From Marinobacter sp. F3R08 (GTDB lineage Bacteria; Pseudomonadota; Gammaproteobacteria; Pseudomonadales; Oleiphilaceae), in NCBI RefSeq assembly GCF_018860425.1, contig NZ_JAHKPI010000025.1, positions 280,524-344,523 on the forward strand: a stretch of 64,000 nucleotides of DNA, read 5' to 3'. Positions within the stretch are counted from its first letter, which is position 1, and each line of letters begins with the position of its first letter. The notes beneath the pieces are model-generated. The model saw only the letters and a list, made by a program, of their open reading frames with translations. It was not told the origin of the DNA and ran no database searches. Position numbers and translations under genes: made by a program. Shown here piece after piece: positions 25,530-35,841 of this stretch.

Positions 25530-27866
25530 TTTCTCGGGCGGGGCAGGGGGCCGCCACCGGTCAATAACTGCCCTGAGCTCATCTCGCCTGTAGGGCTTGG
25601 TAACGTAGTCGTTCATGCCTGAGGCAAGGCAGTCTTCACGGTCACCCTGCATCACATTGGCGGTAACGGCGATGATTGGCAGATCCTTCCACTCGGGATT
25701 TTGCCGGATTTTCTGTGTTGCTTTATAACCGTCCATAACAGGCATCTGGCAGTCCATGAGCACCAGGTCGTAGTGGGTCTGTTCCAGTGCCTGTAATGCC
25801 TGAAGGCCATTTTCGGCGTGGTCAGTTCGGTGTCCCAGATTCTTTAGCAGATTGCTTGCCACCAGTTGATTCACCTGGTTGTCTTCAACCAGAAGGATCT
25901 TCAGTGGGGACTCAAGGCTGGTTTGCCTGGTCTGCTTGGTTGGAGTTTGGAACTCATTGTCCCGGGTGACCAGGCCTGCAGCCCGGCCCAGACAACGGAG
26001 TAATTCATGTCGTCGCAGTGGCAGAGACAGGTGTTGAGTCTGCCCCTTTGCCGGTGGCATAACGCCGGTAGGGTCTGCAAGAACAACCCCGGCGCCTTTC
26101 CAATCGGCAGCAAGTGCCAAGGTTTCTTCATCCTTGATGTCGGCCAGCGCCAGCAGGATACCATTCGGGTGTCTGCTGGCGTCGCGTATTGGTATCCCCC
26201 AGTTCTTAAGCTGGGCTTCGATGGCAGCCCGATGCGGATTGTCCTGCGGTATCGCCATGGCAACGCCGATCTTGGTTAGACGGGTGTCCATTCTGGGCCG
26301 AGTATGGTCGCCACTGGCTTCATAAACTGGCAGCGGTAGCGTGACGGTGAAGTGGGTGCCGCGGCCTTTTTGGGAATCCACCCGAATCTGGCCATGCATG
26401 CGCTCTACCAACTGACGGCAGAGTGTCAGGCCGAGACCGGTTCCGCCGTAGAGTCGGGTGGTGTCGATGTCAGCTTGGGAGAAAGGGGAGAAAATTCGGT
26501 GCAGGCCGTCGTCGGACATACCGATCCCTGTGTCGACCACGTCGATGCTCAAGCTACCCCCGGAATAAGCTGCCCGGATGTTCACGCTGCCTTCGTCGGT
26601 GAACTTTATGGCGTTACTCAGAAGGTTATTGAGCACCTGGCGTACCCGTGTTGGATCTCCCAGAAAATCTTCGGGCAGGTCAGAGTCGATGTCGGTGACC
26701 AGGTGAATGTGTTTATTGCGGGCTTGTTGGGCATGGAGTGTCGAGCACTCTTCTATCAAGTGCCGGACACTGAACGGAATGTTTTCCAGATTGAGTTTCC
26801 CGGCCTCTACTTTTGAGATGTCCAGTATGTCGTTAAGTAGTCCGAGCAGGCTCTCTCCGGCGTTCAGGGCTATCTCAATTCTGTTGCGTTGGGCTGGATC
26901 CAGTTCGCCCTCGATCGCCAGACCAAGCATCCCGAGAACACCGTTGAGAGGAGTGCGGATTTCGTGGCTCATGCTTGCAAGAAAATTTGCCCTTGCCCGC
27001 GCACGTCGGACCGCATCTTCCTTTGCCTTGACCAGCGCCCGGTTGCCACGTTGCAGTGCTTCGTTTTTCTCGGAGATCTCACGGGTACGATCGGCCACCT
27101 CCTGTTCCAGTTCGGTGGAGTAGTTCTTCATGGCACTCTTGGCGTTTCGGAGTTGTGCCAAGCTCGAGTCAATGGCCTCGAGGTGCTGGTTGATAATGCC
27201 TACCATAGTCCCGATCTCGTCTTCCCGATGGTTTGCCGGAACTGGAAGCCTGACCTTTTCGGGAGTGCTCGCTTGCACCTGGCTCAGTGCACTGATCACG
27301 TTCAGCATGGGACGGGTAAGAACGAAATAGAAAATGGCGAGCAATGCGGCAGACAGGATAAGACTTTTCATTATCCCGCTGATCAGCGTGTATCCGGCGC
27401 GCTGGAGAAACATCGCGCCATAATGATAGGTATCGATGGTGACGATCAGGTGTCCGAGCGCCAGATCCTCAAGTTGCGGGACCTGCAATTCCTGCCGGAA
27501 TACCCGGTCGGGCCCGAATAGCAGATCACTGAGCCAGCGATAGGACGATATCGGGCTGCTCTTGCTGGCCGCCGCCATGGTGCCGTTATCGGTGTCGGTA
27601 ATTCGTGCATCAATGGTGGCGGGATGGCGAAGCAGGCCATCCAGTAATTCTTCCGCCAGTCGAACGTCAATGTTGTAGGCAATCTGGGAGGCCGGACTGT
27701 TGCTGATATCGATCAGTGCTTCGATCTCTTTTTCCATCGACTCGTTGGCACTGAAGTAGTCCAGTGTAATCTGGATAATGTTCAGCACCAGCCCGAGTGC
27801 CATGGCAACCAGTACCGTGTCTCGGGTCAGTCTGTAGGAAAGTCGCTGTTTGAAGCCCTTGCTCAC
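25518..27866 (-). CDS. Hybrid histidine kinase with C-terminal receiver domain
   Basis: A 782-residue membrane kinase. Order: helix at about 16-35, extracytoplasmic region to about 160, helix at about 165-185, HAMP (about 186-240), coiled coil (240-290), HisKA with phospho-acceptor His301 in 'FLASMSHEIRTPLNG', ATPase ('NAIKFTDEG', 'DTGIGM', 'GTGLGLTLC'), a degenerate receiver-like stretch (about 510-640, no phospho-Asp), and a true receiver with Asp705 in 'LVLMDCQMPVMDG' and Lys in 'VTKPYRR'. There is no Hpt domain, unlike GacS/BarA, so phosphate must go to a separate Hpt protein. The start is GTG. The unknown membrane-protein gene lies 53 bases upstream on the same strand. The signal is unknown. 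Confidence 0.93.
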   Translation of the reverse strand: MSKGFKQRLSYRLTRDTVLVAMALGLVLNIIQITLDYFSANESMEKEIEALIDISNSPASQIAYNIDVRLAEELLDGLLRHPATIDARITDTDNGTMAAASKSSPISSYRWLSDLLFGPDRVFRQELQVPQLEDLALGHLIVTIDTYHYGAMFLQRAGYTLISGIMKSLILSAALLAIFYFVLTRPMLNVISALSQVQASTPEKVRLPVPANHREDEIGTMVGIINQHLEAIDSSLAQLRNAKSAMKNYSTELEQEVADRTREISEKNEALQRGNRALVKAKEDAVRRARARANFLASMSHEIRTPLNGVLGMLGLAIEGELDPAQRNRIEIALNAGESLLGLLNDILDISKVEAGKLNLENIPFSVRHLIEECSTLHAQQARNKHIHLVTDIDSDLPEDFLGDPTRVRQVLNNLLSNAIKFTDEGSVNIRAAYSGGSLSIDVVDTGIGMSDDGLHRIFSPFSQADIDTTRLYGGTGLGLTLCRQLVERMHGQIRVDSQKGRGTHFTVTLPLPVYEASGDHTRPRMDTRLTKIGVAMAIPQDNPHRAAIEAQLKNWGIPIRDASRHPNGILLALADIKDEETLALAADWKGAGVVLADPTGVMPPAKGQTQHLSLPLRRHELLRCLGRAAGLVTRDNEFQTPTKQTRQTSLESPLKILLVEDNQVNQLVASNLLKNLGHRTDHAENGLQALQALEQTHYDLVLMDCQMPVMDGYKATQKIRQNPEWKDLPIIAVTANVMQGDREDCLASGMNDYVTKPYRRDELRAVIDRWRPPAPPEKSTR

Positions 27867-27919
27867 GAGTTTGCACTGTCTCTGTTAGCAGACCTGCAAC
27901 GGCGACCTGCTTTATGCCG

Positions 27920-28687
27920 TCAGTTGTCGTAATCAGCCTTTTTTTTCCACTCGTCGTCGTGAAGGAAGGTATCCCATTCCCGATCCAGATTGGATTCTCC
28001 CTTCGGGCTTTCCTGGCCCTCTACTCCTGCTGCTTCCAATTCCTTGATGCGGGTTCTGAAACTCTTGACTGCTTTCATGGCGAGGGGATTGTCCCGGGAT
28101 TTCCCCATCTCTGTACTGGCCAGATGGTAAGCGTGTATGGCCTTTCGGATCTGATTTTGCCGAACGAAGTCCCGGGCTTGAAATACGTGGAGATCTGCGT
28201 GTGTCTTGTGGACAAGGAAAAGCACGTATTTGAGGTTTTTCTTCGCAGTGGAGGCATCAATTCGCCCGCTTTTGTGCATAGCTTCGATCATTTTGAACAA
28301 ACTCTGCAACAACTCTTTGACATAATTCGACTTTTCGGCAGAGTCGATCCTGACCGGAGTCGTTTTGTCCCGTTTTTCAACGATCGCTTTCTTTAATTCT
28401 GCGGCTGAGCTCTGCCACTCCTTGACGGGCAGATCGGATTTTAGGCTGGTCAACTCAGTGCAGGCTTCCTCCATGCGGATGATCAGGAGCAGCTTCAGGT
28501 CAGCTGTAAGATATTGACCAGGAATTTCGGTCAGCAGCCGATAGGCTCTTTTGTAGGTGTCTTCATGTGCCGTAATTTTGCGGGCCCGCTCAATACGGGC
28601 GCGCTCTCGCATCTGGCTGAGCACAATGATGGCAATCGAGACGGTAACGATAACCGTCAGAAGGATGACAATCGTAGTGGTATTCAT
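27920..28687 (-). CDS. Membrane-anchored coiled-coil protein of unknown function
   Basis: A 255-residue protein with one N-terminal membrane helix (about residues 4-24, 'IVILLTVIVTVSIAIIVL') followed by a long helical, charged cytoplasmic region containing 'RMEEACTELTSLK', 'SLFKMIEAMHKSGRID' and a Glu/Asp-rich tail. I do not recognise a catalytic motif. The predicted shape (single helix, then helices) is like small adaptor or assembly proteins. An upstream in-frame ATG (28747) would add 20 residues without a clear ribosome site; the ATG at 28687 begins directly before the helix. It lies 53 bases ahead of the hybrid kinase gene and is likely co-transcribed, which suggests a role in the same signalling path. 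Confidence 0.7.
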   Translation of the reverse strand: MNTTTIVILLTVIVTVSIAIIVLSQMRERARIERARKITAHEDTYKRAYRLLTEIPGQYLTADLKLLLIIRMEEACTELTSLKSDLPVKEWQSSAAELKKAIVEKRDKTTPVRIDSAEKSNYVKELLQSLFKMIEAMHKSGRIDASTAKKNLKYVLFLVHKTHADLHVFQARDFVRQNQIRKAIHAYHLASTEMGKSRDNPLAMKAVKSFRTRIKELEAAGVEGQESPKGESNLDREWDTFLHDDEWKKKADYDN

Positions 28688-28813
28688 TTTGTCAGTAACG
28701 ACTCCAGCTACGGGGCCAATGAATGGCAGGTATATGACTAACCGCAAATACCGATATTAGTCAGCAAGTATCAGAAAGACTAGCAGAAATAGCGCACCAG
28801 ATCCTTTTTCAAA

Positions 28814-28825
28814 TGTGAAACTTCG
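28814..28825 (+). repeat. Direct repeat copy 1 upstream of LysR gene
   Basis: TGTGAAACTTCG, identical to a second copy 28 bases downstream. Each copy holds GAA-AC-TTC, a small palindrome. It lies upstream of the likely -35 region of the LysR gene and may be an operator for autoregulation. Confidence 0.6.
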
Positions 28826-28841
28826 TGTTGCGGTTTGATTC

Positions 28842-28853
28842 TGTGAAACTTCG
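28842..28853 (+). repeat. Direct repeat copy 2 within LysR promoter
   Basis: The second TGTGAAACTTCG. It falls between the expected -35 region and the -10 hexamer TATATT (28862-28867), so a bound protein would block RNA polymerase. The 28-base period is near but not equal to three helical turns. Confidence 0.6.
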
Positions 28854-28861
28854 GGATGCTG

Positions 28862-28867
28862 TATATT
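28862..28867 (+). promoter_or_regulatory. -10 element of the LysR gene
   Basis: TATATT, 54 bases before the GTG start. No good -35 stands 16-18 bases upstream (TTCTGT at best); TTGATT at 28835 is too far. The weak -35 and the flanking repeats suggest regulated use. Confidence 0.45.
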
Positions 28868-28920
28868 GTTGCTCTGGATGAGTGTGGTTTTTACTGTTTT
28901 TTAGGCTTTTCGGAGTTTCT

Positions 28921-29931
28921 GTGGATATTTCCCGTGTTGATCTGAATTTGCTCGTCTATCTGGATGTGCTTTTGCGCGAGCGGAATGTCACCAAGGCCGC
29001 CAACCACCTGGGTATCACCCAGCCTGCCATGAGCAACGGCTTGAAACGGCTGCGGGATCTGTTCAGTGACCCACTTCTGGTGCGAACCAGTGAGGGGATG
29101 ACCGCTACGGAGCGTGCTCGGGAACTGCAACCGTTGGTGCGGGGTATCCTGTCCGATATTGAACAGGCGGTGCAGGAGAAAACGCCGTTCTCAGCCCTGG
29201 AAAGCCAGCGCGTGTTCAGAATCATGGCCAGTGACTATGCCGAATCCTGTCTGATGCCGCGCGTATTGAGACGGATCCGGCAAGAAGCTCCGCACGTCAC
29301 CCTTGATGTGTTGACGCCCAGTGATGTCAGTTTCCTTGATGTAGAGCAGGGGCGGCTCGACATGGCTATTAACCGGTTTGACAAGATTCCCCAGTCTTTT
29401 CACCAGAAAACGCTCTGGACCGAATATTTCGCCTGTCTGATGAATGCCCGAAATCCGGTTTTGAGGGAGCCGTTTACTCTGGACACCTATCTGGATGCCA
29501 GTCATATCTGGGTAAGCAAGACGGGCTTCGGTGTCGGTGTGGGAGTGAATCCCAAGGACGTTCAGCGACTGGGATGGGTTGACGAAGCACTCACAAGAAT
29601 GGGGCGCAAGCGACAGATTTCTGTGTTCACCAGGCATTATCAGGTAGCGATGCTTCTGGCAGAACAGCACGATCTGGTTGCCACCTTGCCGTCTCGTGCA
29701 GCCTGGCTGCAGAAAGACAACGCGAATCTGGTGGTCAAGGTGCCGCCATTCGAGATCCCGCCGTTCGAACTCAAGATGGCCTGGAGCCCGCTTCTGCAGC
29801 ATAACTCGGACCATCAATGGCTGAGAAAACTGATCGCTGAAGTGGCCAGTGAAGTGGATACCGAGTTCGCACCGTTCGGAGCAAAATTCGAAGCGCCGGA
29901 TGCGCCACAGGCCCATCACTCAGAGCGGTAG
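28921..29931 (+). CDS. LysR-family transcriptional regulator (NodD/SyrM-like subgroup)
   Basis: A 336-residue LysR-type regulator. The N-terminal winged helix is clear ('DLNLLVYLDVLLRERNVTKAANHLGITQPAMSNGLKRLRD', split: recognition helix 'TQPAMSNGLKRLR'), and the effector domain runs from about 95 to 310. The opening 'DLNLL.YLDVLL' is the NodD/SyrM-like subgroup style. The GTG at 28921 has GGAG five bases upstream; an in-frame ATG at 28882 would add a hydrophobic head unlike the family. The target is not evident: upstream is the divergent unknown gene and downstream the convergent GNAT gene, which it overlaps by 12 bases. The direct repeat in its promoter suggests autoregulation. Confidence 0.88.
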   Translation: MDISRVDLNLLVYLDVLLRERNVTKAANHLGITQPAMSNGLKRLRDLFSDPLLVRTSEGMTATERARELQPLVRGILSDIEQAVQEKTPFSALESQRVFRIMASDYAESCLMPRVLRRIRQEAPHVTLDVLTPSDVSFLDVEQGRLDMAINRFDKIPQSFHQKTLWTEYFACLMNARNPVLREPFTLDTYLDASHIWVSKTGFGVGVGVNPKDVQRLGWVDEALTRMGRKRQISVFTRHYQVAMLLAEQHDLVATLPSRAAWLQKDNANLVVKVPPFEIPPFELKMAWSPLLQHNSDHQWLRKLIAEVASEVDTEFAPFGAKFEAPDAPQAHHSER

Positions 29932-30885
29932 GTCCCGCAGTTCCAGGGAGGGCCGTGCGGCATCCCACATACGCTGGAAATTTTCGGAAAGCAGTTTCAC
30001 CCGGCCGCTGTCTGAAAAATTGGCAAACCCTTCCGGCTTGTAGAAGTTATGCCGGTAAACCACTCCCTCCCGGTCGGCCAGGATGAATGGCTGATCCTCA
30101 ATCGGGTAGTCATCGTTGACCAGGCGGAGTTCCACGCTACTGGGGAGCCGGCGCATCAGCTCGACCAGCGAGTGCCGGCGCTTGACCAGGGGTTTGTCGT
30201 CGTGGATCAGCAGCCGGACCTCACTGAGCCGCTGGCGACGGGCAAGTGCGGAGATCAGCTCCCGGAAACGGAGCCGGTCATACAGTTCATGCTCAAGCAG
30301 GCGATCATAGAGCCAGATACGCTGACCGGCCTGGCCAACCACGGAATCCATCAGATTCACGAGTCTGGTCTCGGTTTCAAATAACCAGGAACCCGTGTCG
30401 CTGCCCAGAATCATCGGCTGGTTCCTGTTCTCGAGTCCCTCGGCGGCAAGGTCCGGAGCCAGGCAACGCATGTCAAAATGAGGAATGCCAGCGTCGTCAT
30501 AAACGTCCGAACAGACATGGAAGCCAGAGCGCTGGTAGAAGGGAATAGCGTGCTCCTGGGCGGAAAGCCTGAGCTCGGAGAATCGACTGGCGGATTCTGT
30601 GATCAGGTGCCTGAGCAGTTTTTCTCCGATGCCCTGTCCCCGGCACTGGGGCAATATCGCCATTCGGCCGATATGGCCGGTCTCTTCAAGCGTCGAAAAC
30701 AGCCGGGCAACGCCTGCAGGGGTGTTGTCTGGTAGCACCGCGAGGTAGTGATCGGCAATTTCGTCCGTTTCATCCCACTCCAGTTCCGGGGGGACGTTCT
30801 GTTCGTCAATAAATACCTTCTGGCGAATATCCCGAATGGATGCCGGGGCCAGTTGCCAGCAGTATTTGCGAAAACGGATGCTCAT
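29920..30885 (-). CDS. GNAT acetyltransferase with an additional C-terminal domain
   Basis: A 321-residue two-part protein. Residues 1-150 are a GNAT N-acetyltransferase: 'IRDIRQKVFIDEQNVP', the acetyl-CoA loop 'QCRGQGIGEKLLRHL', 'ELRLSAQEHAIPFYQRSGF' and 'GIPHFDMRC', the ElaA-like pattern. Residues about 165-321 form a second domain I do not recognise with certainty ('LYDRLLEHELYD', 'LLIHDDKPLVKRRHSLV', 'YRHNFYKPEGFANF'), vaguely like phospholipase-D-type or DUF7931 proteins. It follows roxA by five bases at the end of the rluE-purB-roxA run. The acetylated substrate is unknown. Confidence 0.85.
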   Translation of the reverse strand: MSIRFRKYCWQLAPASIRDIRQKVFIDEQNVPPELEWDETDEIADHYLAVLPDNTPAGVARLFSTLEETGHIGRMAILPQCRGQGIGEKLLRHLITESASRFSELRLSAQEHAIPFYQRSGFHVCSDVYDDAGIPHFDMRCLAPDLAAEGLENRNQPMILGSDTGSWLFETETRLVNLMDSVVGQAGQRIWLYDRLLEHELYDRLRFRELISALARRQRLSEVRLLIHDDKPLVKRRHSLVELMRRLPSSVELRLVNDDYPIEDQPFILADREGVVYRHNFYKPEGFANFSDSGRVKLLSENFQRMWDAARPSLELRDLPL

Positions 30886-30890
30886 AGCGC

Positions 30891-32042
30891 TTATTCGAAG
30901 TAAACCGAACCTTGATTATACAGCGTCGTCAGAAGACCAAGCAGCGCCTCATCTTCGATATGCCGCGCAAGTGCAGCCATGTCGACCTGAGCTGCGGAGC
31001 ACAATAACTGTGCCAGTGGACGGGCGTCGCCCTTCAGCAAAAACTGCTCGCCATCAATAAACAGGGCGGTTTCATCGTCGAAATCGTAGTAGGCGAAACG
31101 GGAGCCTTCATTCCAGCGCATTTGCTCACCGGCGTTAACTGCCTCAGCGATATCCTCCGCAGATGCCGGTTCCTCGGCGGGCACGACAATGTCCATACTC
31201 TTGGGGGCTGTCGAATACTGGCCAAACCAGAGGGTCAGCTGTCGCCGATCTCCGAGCTTTTCTCTGATGACGTCTTCAAGCCGGTCGACGACATCAGGCT
31301 GAATGGTGCCCGGGTTGTCCTGAACCTGCAGGTCCGGATCATTCAGATGGTCGGAGGCATCAGACTGATTGGACAGAAAGTCGGTGAAGCCGGTGAGAAT
31401 GTCGTCTATGGTTGGTGCCCGGAAGCCCACCGATAGCGTAATGCAATCGTCCTCAGCGATACCGTGATGACCGATACCCGGGGGCAGATAAAGCATGTCA
31501 CCCGGCGCCAGAGTGACGGTTTCCTCGCCATCCCAGCTGCTCAGAATGCGAAGGGGGGTACCTTCCACCCGGGGCGATGACTGGTCGCAATGCCCCCCGA
31601 ACGTCCAGCGTCTGTGTCCCTGCGCCTGCAGCAGGAAAACGTCATACTGATCGTAATGGGGGCCAACACTGCCGCCTGTTGGCGCGAAGCTCGCCATAAT
31701 GTCATCCAGGCGCCAGTTGGGGATAAAACGGAAGTGTTCCAGAAGATCGGCAATGTCCGGCACCCAGTGATCCAGTCCCTGAACCAGCAAGGTCCAGTTC
31801 TGCTCGGGTAATGTACTGAACCGGTCCGAAGAGAAGGGGCCGTTGTGCAACTGCCAGGGCTTGCCATTATCATCTTCAATGACGATGCGCGATTCGACGC
31901 CTTCTTCACAGGCCAGGCCGGCAAGCTCATCGGCGCTGACCGGACATTGGAAGCCTGGAAAGGCCTGGCGGATCACCAGTGGTTTTTTCTGCCAGTAATC
32001 GCGCAGAAATTCAGAGGGTGTCAGTCCGCCGAGCATGTCCAT
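30891..32042 (-). CDS. roxA: Ribosomal protein uL16 arginine 3-hydroxylase RoxA
   Basis: A 383-residue JmjC/cupin oxygenase matching E. coli RoxA (YcfD), which hydroxylates arginine 81 of ribosomal protein uL16 using 2-oxoglutarate, Fe(II) and oxygen. Seen are 'DYWQKKPLVIRQAFPGF', 'SPxDELAGLA'-like 'SADELAGLACEEGVESRI', the iron ligands in 'VGPHYDQYDVF' (His, Asp) and the distal His in 'PPGIGHHG', then 'LSVGFRAPT'. A C-terminal winged-helix-like domain follows. GGGAG seven bases before ATG 32042 sets the start; the longer frame to 32093 overlaps purB. It follows purB by 16 bases, which suggests shared transcription. Confidence 0.93.
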   Translation of the reverse strand: MDMLGGLTPSEFLRDYWQKKPLVIRQAFPGFQCPVSADELAGLACEEGVESRIVIEDDNGKPWQLHNGPFSSDRFSTLPEQNWTLLVQGLDHWVPDIADLLEHFRFIPNWRLDDIMASFAPTGGSVGPHYDQYDVFLLQAQGHRRWTFGGHCDQSSPRVEGTPLRILSSWDGEETVTLAPGDMLYLPPGIGHHGIAEDDCITLSVGFRAPTIDDILTGFTDFLSNQSDASDHLNDPDLQVQDNPGTIQPDVVDRLEDVIREKLGDRRQLTLWFGQYSTAPKSMDIVVPAEEPASAEDIAEAVNAGEQMRWNEGSRFAYYDFDDETALFIDGEQFLLKGDARPLAQLLCSAAQVDMAALARHIEDEALLGLLTTLYNQGSVYFE

Positions 32043-32058
32043 GGGTGTACTCCCGAAT

Positions 32059-33441
<1,383 letters not shown>

Positions 33442-33517
33442 TCATCAAAGTTCGGATCAAAAAAACAGGAGGCCAATATCATACACCACCGAAGGCAGTG
33501 AATCAGCGCCGTCAGTG

Positions 33518-34156
33518 CTAGAGAGGGTGATTGGCTTGCTCGGCCAGGTCCTGAGCGAGACGGATAACCTTTTTTCGGGCAAAGAGTAACTGCCAGCGGC
33601 GTCCACCGGTCTGGCGCCAGAGTACGGCGGAACGGATGCCGGCGAGCAGCAGAGCCCTTACTTTTGCGGCATTCTCCTCTTGTTGCAGTACCGAGGGGTT
33701 GCCGCTGACCTGGATGCGCAAGCGAAAGGTGCTGATGGTGTCAGCATAGACCGAAGCCAGATTACTGATCAGGTTGGGGTGTGTGTACCCGAAATGGTTT
33801 GCAGTATGCCTGGCCTGATCAATGCGGCTGCCAATTACATCCAGCATATCGGAGCTGCGGTTCAGCTTGGACTCAAGTTGGACAAGATTAAGGGCATAGC
33901 GAAGTACTTCTATATCCTGTTGCCGGGATTGCTGGCTGAGCACCGACGCGAGGGTGACGAGGCCTTCACGGATATCCCGCAGTTCACCTCCGTATACGTC
34001 CAGTGTGTTCTCTGGGTTGGTGGCAAACAGGGAGCGAATTGACGTTTCCAGGCTGGCCTCATTGCACTGGCCGTTATGGGCAATCTGCTGGACCAGGTTG
34101 GTGGCCTGAAAAACTCCGGCGAGGGCCAGGGTTTGGTCTTTCAGGGAACGACTCAT
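33518..34156 (-). CDS. hflD: HflD family protein
   Basis: A 212-residue, mainly helical protein equivalent to E. coli HflD, identified by sequence ('LALAGVFQATNLVQQIAHNGQ', split: 'VFQATNLVQQIA', 'NPENTLDVYGG', 'RIQVSGNPSVLQQ') and by the fixed place between mnmA and purB. In E. coli HflD binds the phage lambda CII protein and promotes lysis; its normal cellular role is not established, though it is a peripheral membrane protein. It starts 11 bases after mnmA. No unusual features are seen. Confidence 0.92.
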   Translation of the reverse strand: MSRSLKDQTLALAGVFQATNLVQQIAHNGQCNEASLETSIRSLFATNPENTLDVYGGELRDIREGLVTLASVLSQQSRQQDIEVLRYALNLVQLESKLNRSSDMLDVIGSRIDQARHTANHFGYTHPNLISNLASVYADTISTFRLRIQVSGNPSVLQQEENAAKVRALLLAGIRSAVLWRQTGGRRWQLLFARKKVIRLAQDLAEQANHPL

Positions 34157-34167
34157 GCAGTTTCTTC

Positions 34168-35340
34168 CTAGGCGCGAGGGTCTGTCAGGCGGGCAGGTAA
34201 TTGTTCTCCATCCCGCCAGGTTTCTTCAATGACGCCACCACCGAGGCATACGTCACCATCATAAAAAACGACAGATTGCCCGGGAGTGACGGCGCGCTGG
34301 GCATCGTTGAAGTCTACCCGTACACCACCATCAATCGTGGTCACCTCGCAATCCTGGTCTGGCTGGCGGTAGCGGGTTTTGGCTTTGCAACGGAATGTCG
34401 ACGCAGGTGGCTCGCCAGCAATCCAGTCAATCAGTCCCGATACCAGGCCGCGGGAAAACAGCAGGGGATGCTGTTTTCCCTGAACCGCGATCAGGACATT
34501 GCGGCTGAGATCTTTTTCTGCAACGTACCAGGGTTGGTCGCCAAACTCACTGAGCCCGCCGATGCCGAGACCCTGGCGCTGACCAATTGTGTGGTACATA
34601 AGGCCCTGATGTCGGCCAATCTTCTGACCATCCGGTGTTTCTATATCGCCGGGTTGGGCCGGAAGATACTGCTTCAGGAAGTCCCGGAACTTACGTTCAC
34701 CGATGAAACAGATTCCGGTGGAATCCTTTTTGTCATGGGTCACGAAACCTTGTCGTTCCGCAATCCGACGTACCTCAGGTTTTTCAAGCTCACCAACAGG
34801 AAACAGGGTCTTTGCGATCCGGTCTCCGGACACCGCATGCAGGAAATAGCTTTGATCCTTGTTGGGATCCAGCCCTTTGAGAAGCTGTGATTTGCCGGGG
34901 GTGTTGGCAGTGGGCCTTTGTCGGGTGTAATGACCTGTCGCAATGTAGTCGGCGCCAAGGGTGACGGCGTAATCCAGGAACGCCCGGAACTTGACTTCCT
35001 TGTTGCACAGAATGTCAGGGTTGGGTGTACGTCCGGCCTTGTATTCGGAGAGGAAGTGCTCAAACACCCGATCCCAGTATTCAGCGGCGAAACTGGCTGT
35101 GTGAAGTTTGATCCCGATGGCATCGGCAACTGCCTGAGCGTCGGCCAGATCCGTCATTGCGGTGCAGTATTCTGTGCCGTCGTCCTCATCCCAGTTCTTC
35201 ATGAACAAACCTTCAACCTGGTAGCCCTGATCCTTGAGAAGCCAGGCGGCGACAGAAGAATCAACGCCGCCAGACATCCCGACAATGACTCGGGTGCTGG
35301 TCCTGCTGATGGAAGAGTGAGCTTCGGGTGCGTTGGTCAT
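34168..35340 (-). CDS. mnmA: tRNA 2-thiouridylase MnmA
   Basis: MnmA thiolates uridine 34 of tRNAs for Lys, Glu and Gln, receiving sulfur through the Tus relay that begins with TusA (also in the window). The 390-residue protein has the PP-loop '[15 protein letters not shown]' (about 21-35), 'KNWDEDDG', the catalytic Cys112 in '[12 protein letters not shown]' and the persulfide Cys211 in '[13 protein letters not shown]', plus '[19 protein letters not shown]'-like '[14 protein letters not shown]'. The first 18 residues are a poorly conserved extension. Flanked by nudJ and hflD as in E. coli. Confidence 0.97.
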   Translation of the reverse strand: MTNAPEAHSSISRTSTRVIVGMSGGVDSSVAAWLLKDQGYQVEGLFMKNWDEDDGTEYCTAMTDLADAQAVADAIGIKLHTASFAAEYWDRVFEHFLSEYKAGRTPNPDILCNKEVKFRAFLDYAVTLGADYIATGHYTRQRPTANTPGKSQLLKGLDPNKDQSYFLHAVSGDRIAKTLFPVGELEKPEVRRIAERQGFVTHDKKDSTGICFIGERKFRDFLKQYLPAQPGDIETPDGQKIGRHQGLMYHTIGQRQGLGIGGLSEFGDQPWYVAEKDLSRNVLIAVQGKQHPLLFSRGLVSGLIDWIAGEPPASTFRCKAKTRYRQPDQDCEVTTIDGGVRVDFNDAQRAVTPGQSVVFYDGDVCLGGGVIEETWRDGEQLPARLTDPRA

Positions 35341-35376
35341 GACAGCTTCATTACCGGCTAAAAAACCGAAAGTTTA

Positions 35377-35841
35377 TCATCTTTCCGGAAGCGACGTCTG
35401 CGTGTCCACCACCACTTCAAGCGGGTATTTTCGACCGTTTCGGTAATCTTCTATGCACTGAAGCACGAGGGGGCTGCGTAGTTTTGCGCCCAATCCCCGG
35501 ATTTCATCGAAGGTCAGCCAGTGGGCGGAGATAATGCCTTCGTCCAGGGTGTCGGTCACTCTGGAGTGAGCCCGAGCGGCATAACAGAATCTGTAGTAGG
35601 TGACACCATTTGCAGGCGACTTGTAGGTGTAGATGCCGAGGAAGTGCACCGGCTCTATCTCCCAGCCAGTCTCTTCCAGAGCTTCCCGGCGAACGGCCTC
35701 CAGAATGGCTTCATTTTCCTCCACATGGCCTGCGGGCTGGTTGAAAACAACCCGACCTCCGCTGATTTCTTCAACCATCAGGTATCGGCCGGCGTCATCT
35801 TCAACAATGACGGCGACGGTCGCGTGGGGTGTCCAGGTCAT
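35377..35841 (-). CDS. nudJ: NUDIX hydrolase NudJ
   Basis: A 154-residue NUDIX protein. The Nudix box GX5EX7REUXEEXGU is complete ('GHVEENEAILEAVRREALEETGWEI', with REALEETGW as the metal-binding core). E. coli NudJ hydrolyses nucleoside di- and triphosphates and thiamine pyrophosphate precursors; the position between rluE and mnmA supports this orthology. The ATG overlaps the rluE stop by four bases, so it is translationally coupled. Confidence 0.92.
   Translation of the reverse strand: MTWTPHATVAVIVEDDAGRYLMVEEISGGRVVFNQPAGHVEENEAILEAVRREALEETGWEIEPVHFLGIYTYKSPANGVTYYRFCYAARAHSRVTDTLDEGIISAHWLTFDEIRGLGAKLRSPLVLQCIEDYRNGRKYPLEVVVDTQTSLPER

Noticed and set aside
28835..28867. TTGATT-N21-TATATT as a complete promoter for the LysR gene
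   Set aside because: A 21-base spacer is too long for sigma-70; only the -10 is kept.
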